From assembly GCF_026151205.1 (NCBI RefSeq), contig NC_087078.1:14339118-14403117 (forward strand): a stretch of DNA of 64,000 bases, read 5' to 3'. The position numbers and the translations under genes are program-made. The DNA comes from Bolinopsis microptera. Lineage: Eukaryota > Ctenophora > Tentaculata > Lobata > Bolinopsidae. Position 1 is the first letter of the stretch. Each line of letters begins with the position of its first letter. Below, piece by piece: positions 48,401 through 57,800 of this stretch. The notes below the pieces were generated by a model that did not search any database, was not told the DNA's origin, and saw nothing but the letters and a program-made list of their open reading frames with translations.

Positions 48401-51085
48401 TTTGTCCCAGAGATTGTTCATTTTGTCCCAAACGTCCGATCTGTTATCGTCAATTATCTTTGAGACGAATATACATATATACTAAGCAGGTAGATGTGGA
48501 AAGATTCTTACCCTTTGCTCGTCCCGTTCCTCTCGCGGATTATTTTAGACTCGCAATGTCCGTATTGTGAAAAAAGTGCATTCAGCATACTCTCCGTGAT
48601 CTGCGGGGAAAATATCGTTACTAAATCAAAGTTATTACTATTAGGCTGAGTTAAGCTTGTTATAGGATTTTTAACACAGGGCGCAGGCGACGAAGGTCTG
48701 CAATTTAGAAAATTAACGTGCAGAGGGGGGCCGCGCTGTCGCCAACGTGTCTGCTCTAAATAGCCGCGCGTGATCAGTTCCGACAGCTCGTTTAAATGAC
48801 TTTACTTTCAAGGTCAAGCACGCGAGATCAGAGTTCATTGCAGCATCTGTAGTTCAACTGTAGTTCAACAGAGGATATTATTTATATTGCGACATTAATT
48901 GTTCATATTGAAATGGGATCGTACACAACCAAATACGAATTTTGGCTATATTTATATAATAATTCGCCTTATTATTAACTACAGGCCACAGGGCTATCTC
49001 AGTACTTGTGATACTGATAAAGACAACGTGGATGCTTGCGGGATATGAATAATGAGGTAGCCTTATGTCAAATTGTCTAAGAAAATTAGATTTCCTTTTG
49101 AAAGAGTGGACGATTTTACAATCAGAGGCACACCAGTTTTAACAGTCATCGTCATGGTGTTGAGAAAGCTTACATTTTCAACAATGCAGCTATTTTGATA
49201 CTGACCTGAAAATCCGCGCCGAACACAACAGTCATCGTCATGGTGTTGAGAAAGCTTACATTTTCAACAATGCAGCTATTTTGATACTGACCTGAAAATC
49301 CGAACACTTTGCGTCAACCCTCCAGGACTAGGAGTGAAAGGGGACATCAATTCTAAGACTTCGCAAGAAATGAGAATGGAATCTATTTATGACTCGCCTA
49401 TAAGTTTCATTCAACAAATTATAATGCCTCCAGCAACATTAAACCCATTAAATGACAAAAGAATGGCTATCAGACTTACAATAAAAACCGTTTCAATTAT
49501 ACTCATAGAATGCTTTCAGTTCTCTGTAGTGAGCTTTCTGCCTTGAGGGTCGCTAGTTGCAGAAAGTACCTCCCTAGAATCCAGAGTCAAGATGCGAAGT
49601 AAATTGGGCATACAAAATTTTCTATATAAGCGTCATTTAAATGAAAACAATGGATGCAAAAATGTTGTCACCTTTAAGTCAGCCATGCGAACAATATGAA
49701 GTTTCTCTGCGAACTCTGCAGACACTTAAGCCTTTGATAAATCATCCATTATTATACCTCTGGAAAGCCCAACTTTTGGATAAACGAAAATTCTTCCTAG
49801 TATACTGTCGATGATCGATCCGAGGCAAAATAAGAGCTGTCCTTAAAACATACACATGTTCAGCTTTGTTGAGTTATAAAATGGGCATCAAATACTTCTC
49901 GTACAGCATTCAAGCACAATCTTGAGTTGGAGCTATAGAACGTTCGTAACCCCTTACTATTGCCGGCTCATCAGAACAGCAAATAGTGAGTTAAGCAACA
50001 TTTTCCTCATTATATACATGTGAAGGATGTTGATTTATCCAGACGACGTTAAGGGGATGTAAGCAGTGGTAATTAACGTGGCTACCTTAAGAACGACAAA
50101 TTTAGTCTACCATAAGTTTAGTCAAAATGTTGACTAAAATATTTGTACACCAAATTTATTGAGACTAAATTTATGACTAAATTTATGGTAACCAACATTT
50201 TTCTAACAAAATTTATTGGCCCTAAGGTAATTGGCGTGCTGTAATGTCATTTTGCAGATTATTGCAGTCAATTTGTCGTATAAAAATGCCTTGAATTTGA
50301 CGAAAATAACGATCACCGTTTGTTATACTTTTAAAGTAACTTCAAGTTTCAAAAAACATCCAGAAACTAAGATAAAAAACAACATTCACGAAATGGTTGT
50401 TTAAGGGTGGAAAATTTGAGGTACAAGGTCTTAGGTCTGATCAAAAATGGCCGCTGATTTAAGTATAAAGACTTGGTGAAAATAAAACTTACAACGGAAC
50501 ATTATAATTTAACAAATCTTTAAAATTATTTCAAATTTCAATCTACATCCATCCCCTCCCCCGAATAATTGGAGTTACCTCATTGTCCAGATTGCCCACA
50601 AAAAGTCGCTCCATGTAGAGAATTCCCGCAGTTTTGTCCTCCTTGGAAGGGGGTCCGTTCTGAAACAAATACTTCGATAACGCAAAGGTCAAAACCTAGA
50701 TATAGACGGCCTTAAATAAGCTGCTGAAATGCGAAACTCATTCACGCGTGACTACAGAAAATCCTTTGCTTCCGCCTACTTACACTGCTAAAAGGGCTCT
50801 AAAAGATGCTGTAATATAATACAAAACCTACGAAATTACTTTACCCTTGTGGACTATATTGTATGTATATGAATTAACTATTTAACTATAATAAAAACTG
50901 TACTAAAAACCTAACTTAACACTTGACTCTAATAAATTGACCCTAATCCGACTTTACTACAAAAGTTACTTCTATGCATAGCTCATGATTCGGAGTATCT
51001 ATTAAAAATCTAATCATTCGATTTTCAGTAAAAGTTTTGCTCAAGTAAAAATAGAAATAGGGGGACTCACTTCCTCGGTGTGCAT
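45439..51085 (-). CDS. DAZ/BOULE-like RRM RNA-binding protein, copy B
   Basis: Six coding exons: 51085-51071, 50659-50579, 48600-48512, 46072-46018, 45821-45705 and 45594-45439, phase-consistent, 170 residues. Exon architecture and phases are the same as copy A. RNP2 is LFVGNL (24-29), RNP1 is KGYGFVTF, and the RRM closes with NWTLNLGLAIRKIKHPEQM. Exon 1 encodes MHTEE. Exon 2 lacks the MQL-type start and one proline of copy A because the acceptor lies further in. The C-terminal repeat is shorter (NPGNLLGNHGN) and the protein ends TWPYVPHFL. All RRM signature positions are intact, so it is likely functional. Introns are longer than in copy A and hold a SINE, a dispersed repeat and two local duplications. 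Function (translational control in germ cells) is inferred from the family only; divergence in the RRM flanks and tail leaves room for different targets. Confidence 0.78.
46728..47085 (+). mobile_element. tRNA-derived SINE
   Basis: The 5' part has an RNA polymerase III A box (TAGCGCAGTTGG, 46736-46747) and B box (GAGTTCGAAACCC, from 46780) in tRNA-like spacing. The body is tRNA-unrelated and ends with TAGATTAAAAAAAAA. It lies in the copy B RRM gene, between exons 4 and 3, antisense to the gene. No target-site duplication was clear. Confidence 0.85.
47392..47773. repeat. Direct repeat pair, about 120 bp each, 267-bp offset
   Basis: ATAGGCAACTAAATATCTTA to GTGTAGGTTCAACAAT occurs at about 47392-47523 and again at about 47659-47771, nearly identical apart from small indels. 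The second copy is followed by two long G runs (47796-47811 and 47840-47851). Confidence 0.8.
48008..48092 (+). repeat. Dispersed repeat family with TCATTCCGCCGAATCT core (copy 3)
   Basis: Same order as 37343-37416, with an AT-rich palindromic insert between the core and ATAGCCTGAGGTCCCCAGGT. The end of a 120-codon minus-strand frame (48028-48390) overlaps it; that frame has no recognisable domain. Confidence 0.7.
49141..49312. repeat. Perfect tandem duplication, 86-bp period
   Basis: AACAGTCATCGTCATGGTGT starts at 49141 and again at 49227, and the following 80 bases are identical. It sits in intron 2 of copy B. Confidence 0.9.
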
Positions 51086-51208
51086 ATTCCAAATTCAAAC
51101 TTAAACGTAAAACAAACAAACGAAACAGCGAATATTAAGTCAACTGAACCAAAACTCAAACCAACAGCAGCTGTACTAGATTCTGAACATTGACGTTTTC
51201 GAAAAGAT

Positions 51209-51377
51209 GAGCTCCTTCTGCGTATGCTAAAATCGGCCTACTCAAATCTGATTGGACGACTAAGCAACGCAAAGCGCTGTGATTGGCCGCGCGGCTGATC
51301 GCGTGACTGCTCACACAGGATTGGTTCACGCGGGGGCTAGGGATGCGCTTATTGGCTCCTCTCAAACCACGTGACTT
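51209..51377 (-). promoter_or_regulatory. Conserved CCAAT/E-box upstream block of copy B
   Basis: Lies about 125-290 nt upstream of the copy B start codon and aligns to 42771-42945. It has four ATTGG motifs (one more than copy A) and one CACGTG; the second E-box of copy A is GCGTGA here. Confidence 0.7.
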
Positions 51378-51971
51378 GGACAGTAATCTTTCTGAATTAA
51401 AAAGCGCTTCTAGTTTCTAATATTACTGTATTATCAGCGTATATTATTCTTAATTCTACATTATTTGTGTGATTATATATATATATATATTTGATGACCT
51501 ATATGAATATCGTCAATCGCAATCTTTATATTATCAGCTCTTATATAATATATATTATTATAATGAGGGCATTGTGCGTTATGAATATTTTCTGGGAACT
51601 ATATATAAAAATTTGCCACAAGGATTTCAGATTTCTGGACAGGGACGTGTCATGTTGTCCAATGTCCATAGTCCCAGGAACCACATCAAACAATTGTAAA
51701 AATAAAAGTACAAATCTGAAGGTAGATCTGATGGGCAGAACCAACAAAAGCAAAAAATATATTCAACATTGTTTCCTCGGTCCAGGCGCCTACGACAAAC
51801 TTTTAAAATTTAAATGTCGAGCTCAATATGGGTGTATAATGACTGCAATGGTCATGCGAATGATGGATCAGACTCGGACCTTCCAAACGATACTGATAGT
51901 TAAAACAATTGACCAAAAATTCCAGCAATTTTCAATTTTTTCCAAAAAATTAAAATACATCGATTCGCGAT
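51378..51971. other. Intergenic, no gene supported
   Basis: A TA dinucleotide run at about 51474-51491 and AT-rich open frames without domains. Confidence 0.4.
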
Positions 51972-52395
51972 AGTCTTTTTTTTTAATCTAAAAAAAGAGA
52001 GGCTTGGCCATGATAGCCCACGAGAGGATATCATTGAGATGCTCTGCCTACCTCTGGGGTGTGGCAAGTGGCAACCCTGGGGAAGGTTGCCCGTTGCCGG
52101 AGAAATCAGAGTAAATGGTTGAGGATGGTGTTAAAAGTGACATCATGAGTCAAAATGATATGCTTAAAGTTAAGTGCCAGCTGGGATTGGAAAAGTGAAA
52201 TGAGACGAGACAGCTCACAGTATGTGAGTTTACTATGTCACCCCAGTCGCGATGGTCTGAATGTGAACACTTTTGATTTTGTAACCATCATTTGTCTGAG
52301 ACAAATTGTCTCCCATATAATAATGTGGACATAATTGTGGTGAATTTCCACCCCCATTCAGCTGCTCTCCTGAGTGCCTTCCTAATAAAAATAAA
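51972..52395 (-). mobile_element. SINE-like repeat with oligo-A tail
   Basis: Read on the minus strand the segment begins about AGGAAGGCACTCAGGAGAGC and ends TTTAGATTAAAAAAAAAA, the same tail as the SINE at 46728-47085. Part of its head (AGGAAGGCACTCAG) recurs on the plus strand at 52926-52940. I saw no clear A/B boxes in it, so the head type is unknown. Confidence 0.5.
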
Positions 52396-52771
52396 TAATA
52401 ATGGCAGGAATAAATTTTAAAACTTTGTTCGTACGTGGTGTCGTAGTATAGCCGTCTGGAGAAAATTTGCTCTACTGCTCTAGCTAGTTCAATATCTACA
52501 TTTCACTTATACATAACTATTTGGGCGCAGTTCCTGGAAAATAGGGGCAGGGCCAAATTGGCGACAATAGTTCGCAATATTATATACAATATAATAGCCG
52601 TATATATAATAGCCAATATTCAATAGCCATATTATCTCTATAATACAACTTATGAAGCAATATATATCCTAAATATATAAAAATGCTATTTGAGTCTGAG
52701 AATGCTATTTGAGTCTGAGAGTTGTCGTCGAAAAATTTTTAGATTTCAAAATTTATTTCTGCCATTATGAA

Positions 52772-52922
52772 CAAGGGTCGACCGAGGGCAGGATTTGTGA
52801 CCGAGGCCGAGGAAATTTTGCTTTGATAAAACCGAGGAATTGTCCTCCTGACCGAGGCCGAGGAAAAATCGCTATTCCTCGGTAAAACCGAGTGCCGAGG
52901 CCGAGGACTCGGTCGACCCTTG
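52772..52922. mobile_element. Small hAT-like MITE (151 bp)
   Basis: Terminal inverted repeats CAAGGGTCGACCGAG and CTCGGTCGACCCTTG. Flanking 8-mers ATTATGAA (52764-52771) and ATTAGGAA (52923-52930) match at 7 of 8, fitting an 8-bp hAT target-site duplication. The interior repeats GACCGAGGCCGAGGAA. Confidence 0.75.
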
Positions 52923-52930
52923 ATTAGGAA

Positions 52931-54823
52931 GGCACTCAGCTAGGAGCTCAGTATGTAGTATGGCGTATAAAAATACCGCATGTTCATATGGTGGCAGGCG
53001 AATGATGCTTTGAAAGTGCTCAGATCGTTATGTCGCGATATTTTAATTTTTTTGGAAAAAATTAAAAATTGTCTGTTTTATGTTATTGTTACTGTTACTC
53101 CCGATACAGTATATTTGCAGTATGAAAATATAGACTATGATCAGTCAATTTAGTTAAAAGCACAGTGATTTAAACTAAATTATCAGTCTACCAATGATCT
53201 ATGACGCTAGTGAAACCACCCCATATGTCCATTATAATTATATTTGGGTAAGAGTTGACATAACACGTGCGCGCGGCTCTTTGCCCCTCCTCATCGCTGG
53301 AAAGAGGCCATGTGACTGCATAAATGAAATCTCACTGGCCACACGTGCACACAAGATAAGTCAATATCGTTATCTCTTATGCTTATCAATTTCCTGGTGG
53401 TACTTCACTCCGTTATAATACATCGATAATATACCGTCCTAATATTGAGAATTCGTGCGGTCCTCTAGTTTCCGAGAACTTTATACAATTACAATCTTTC
53501 AGCCGTTAAACATTTTGTGGGCAAGACAAAAGATGTGGCCAGCAGTGGCGAAACTGCCCCCGCTATTTATTTTTTTAAATCTTCCGAACAAATGAACAAG
53601 TCAATTAACGATGATAAGTAAAATATAATTAAATTGATAATATTCAGTTATAACGGAAATTGACCACTTCAAATTTCTAAATTAGACTTACTATTTGTGG
53701 TCAGATAACCAAAATACTCTCATATTTATCAACTCACAATATGAACCAATATCAAATGAACCGAATGAAAAATTGAAATAAAGCTTAATTCATTAAAATT
53801 TAAACCACTTAAATTAATTCTTATTACTAATGAGTGAGTCGCCTGATATTGAGTTACTATAGTTAACAAGTATCAGTAATATTGCTTATGAATTACTATA
53901 GATACCAAATACCAGTTATTGCTTATGAGTTAAACTATAGTGAAGTTTTTCAATAATTTAGCTACAGCAGATGCACGAAATCAAGTTATTAATTGTACCT
54001 AATATTACAATTACATAGTAATACCAAAGCTTGATCAGAATCAGTCGATTTACCAAAACATTTAAGCGTTACAGTTCAACCTTATTAGTGTAACAGTGTT
54101 AGTGTTACAGTTAGGGCAGTGTAACAGTTGTCAGTGTAGAAGTGACTAAAATTCTTGATTACCCCAGTCAAAACACTGACAGTACGAACATTTTTACACA
54201 AAAGGCAAAAGCATCCCTTGGCAACACTCAAGTTCAGATATGGTGAAAATATAGTAGTCTAGCGCAAAGTAAAATCGATTATATTATAAGCGCAATATGA
54301 GTGCAAAACAAACGCTATTATTAATTTTTCAAGCGCCGAACTGTTTTTTGGCCAAACTGGTGCTTCATTACATATTATGATACTCAACACTAAACTTATC
54401 AGTCAGTGATTGATAGAGAATTCGGGCTGCAATAATGCTAAGACAATAATAATATGTACATCAAATTCAGCATGTTCGTCAATTAAACTCATTACATTGG
54501 CAGGCCACCAATTAAATGAGAGCCTATTCTAACACAGAACACACAGTGGGGGCGCTTTCAAACTCAAAACAACAAAAAACTTACAGGGTCCCAGTTACAA
54601 ACTACAACTTCAGAAATCAAAGAGTTAAAATTTAAACACTGCAGAGCAATTATAATCCGCATTACATCTACGTTCAGTCTTATCTTCACGGCATCAATTA
54701 TCCATCTATGTTCAAACTGAGTTTTATGATCAACTTTCAGCTAGGAGTCTCCGAAATGAATTCACCAGCAAAATCATGGCTTAACTTTTCTGTCAGATAG
54801 TTGTTACCAAAGCAACACTGCAG
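52931..54823. other. Intergenic, no gene supported
   Basis: AT-rich; a truncated head of the SINE-like repeat at about 52926-52950. Nothing else recognised up to the zinc-finger gene stop codon. Confidence 0.45.
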
Positions 54824-57800
54824 TTAACTGTGCGGAGGTATTCTGAGGCCGGGTGGCAGTTTGCTGTACATTCTTTGTCGAGGGTACGTGTTGGAGTAGG
54901 AGCCGGGCCGGAGGCCAGGGGGACCTGACCTGTAGGTGGGACTGTAAGAGGACTCCCCACCCTCTGATAAAGAGCTCAGGAATGTCGAGGAGTGCATCAT
55001 CGTCTGTAATGGGAACATTGTTTATGCTAAACTCACTAACATTACTATCTGTAATGGGAACATTAAACTATTAAATGATAAGATTGTAACAGTTTAAAAA
55101 TCAGCTAATTACAAAAGCAATGAAAGGCAAATAATACAAACACTGTAACGTACAGTTCTACTAACGTTAGAGTTGCACTGCTCTTCGTAGACGGGAGATT
55201 TAACGCAGTGGATACTGAACTTGAGGTGCGTCATGAGGTACTCCTTATAGACAAATATCTGACCACATCTCGGACATCGGTACTTAAACTCACCGTGTGG
55301 CACCTGGAATAGGAAGCTGGGTGAGGCATGAAATAAGGGGCATTATCCGTGTTTTTACTTACCCCGACCCTGATCCTGACTCCAACTGCAACGCGTCTTT
55401 GTTCTAGTATAAGTAACAACACATTACACAAGAGTGGTAGATCTATCGTATAAGATGGTTTACCTGAGCCATATGCCGGTTGAGACTCCCCTTCTGACTG
55501 AACAGTTTACCACAATCTTTACACTTGTACTTCTTCTCTCCCGCATGCATGGTGTCCCTGTGAACCCGCAACTCGGCCGACCTGAACATCATCTAGTTAT
55601 CATGGTGACAAATATGTACTATGTAGTTAGGTAATATAGTAGATATAGTTTTGTTATTATTTTCAGTTACTAATTGGTGTACAAATAAAAAATGTAACTT
55701 CCTTAAGTTCTGCAGTTAGTTGAGCGTTTTGACAAAGGAACGCATAGGTCGATTTGCTAAGTTTCTCCCCACAAATAAAAACTTCAAGTTATATCCTAAT
55801 ATGTAATGAAATGATTCCTGATATCAGCATCACTAATATGTGAAAAGATGATGTCTGACCTTGTAAAGACGTCGTTACATTTTTCACAGATGTACTTCTT
55901 CCTCCCACTCCCTCCGACTGAAGGGGAACTGGAACTACGTCTTCTCCCCCTCTGCTGACGAGCCCAGCTTGTCCAGGTAGGGTTAGAGAGGATATTACAC
56001 TTTGTGGCGCTTATTTGCTGGTACACCTGATATATCATATAGTTAACTGTTATCATACGGATATCTGGATATTATCCGGTTGGAAGAGACAAGGACAAGT
56101 GAAACAAGGAAGTTAGGAGTAAGGGCAAATTTTCGGCGTCAACGCCATCTTCAGGCTAAAATTGTTATAAATGTTAGTATATAATAAATGCTTCTATACT
56201 AGTTAAAATGCTAAATTAAAATTACACACACTGAATACAGGTTACATCAAATGGTATTGTACATTACATTGAAAATAGTGATGTGCACACGTTTTACACT
56301 CTGTCCAAGTACATAACATCTACTGAACAGCAGGGTCGTGTGCTATTTGTTTAAATTTGTCTTTGAATATGTTGTAAAAGAAATCCCTTAAGCTTCTCGC
56401 ACTCTTCTTTGTTATTGATACTAGGTTTAAATAAATTAATGTAGTAAGCTTCTGTCACTTTACGTTTAATGGTGCTATATAAGTTAATTTCTAAAATATC
56501 GAAGGAAATATCTGGTTCTATGTTATCGTGAAACTCTGAATAATGAGCAGCCAACGCATTATCAGGATAGGTTAAAGGCCTGTTGACTGCTCTTCGATGC
56601 TCTGAAAATCTATCGTGTGCTGTTCTACTCGTTTCCCCTATATATAGCTCTTGACATAATTTACACGTAACTTTGTATATGACACATTTTGGTTTGCAGT
56701 CGTGATTTGTTGTGATGAGTGGACATATGATACAGTTTGGTATGGTGCAGTGTGGTTTGTCGTGTGGTCGTGATGAACATAAGATCTCTGAGAGTTTCTT
56801 ACCTGGTGTGAATATGAATTTGACCGGTAAGTTGTGTGAGAGGGCAAATTGAGTGACTTCTTTGGAAAATGGCTTGTTGATGAATGGTAGAGTGCATGTT
56901 ACGTGGTCGGTATCTTGTATGTTTGATGATGAAGGGTTATGACGTGTTGTAGGTGAGAGAGGGTGAAGTCGTCCTGTTTTGTTTATACGTCGTGGGTCTT
57001 GGTAACCGTTGTTGACCAACAAGTTGTCTACAATCTTCATGGACTCTTCTTTATACTCTGGTGTTGATGAGCAAAAAGCAGCCGTTTTGTAGAAGTTCTT
57101 GATGGTTGCTACTTTAGTTCCCTCATTGTGGTGGCTGTTGGCGTGCAGTGTGATATTCTTTTTCTGCTTCTTTCTGTAGAATTTGTGGTGTAGTGTTCCC
57201 TGTTCGTCGATCTTTATCTGGGTGTCGAGGAATGGGGTGAAATCCTGACGGCTTTCCGGATAGTCAATTTCCCATTTGAGCAACTGGTCTGGGTCCTCGT
57301 TTGAGATGGACTCCACTATCCTCAGAGCTTCTTCTTTGGAGCTGGCTAGACTCCCGGCATCATCCACGTATCTCCGGTAGAATGAGACGTGTAAATCAGT
57401 GTAAATCGATCTTCTCTCGAACATATATACTCGTACTATCGCTCCTATTGGTGATGGTTGGCACCCCATGAAGAGACCAATTTTCTGGAGGTAGAGTCTT
57501 GAGTGATATGTAAAGTATGAGTTGGTGAAGACGAATTCAAGGATCTTGTGGATGTGCGTGAGTGTTAGACCCCAGGTGTCGAGGTCTTCCCAATGTTCTT
57601 CGGTGAGTGTAATGAGGTCTTGAATGCAGCCACTGATGTTGATGTTTGTGTACAAGGCATCATGTAGCCTCCAGGCTCGACAAACCCCGACAAACCCCGA
57701 CACACCCCGACAAACCCCGACACACCCCGACAAACCCCGACACACCCCGACAAACCCCGACAAACCCTGACAAACCCGGGCGACAAACCCCGACACACCC

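Noticed and set aside
51491-51973. 160-codon plus-strand frame downstream of a TA run
   Set aside because: Low-complexity AT-rich translation with no domain; ends in the SINE-like repeat.
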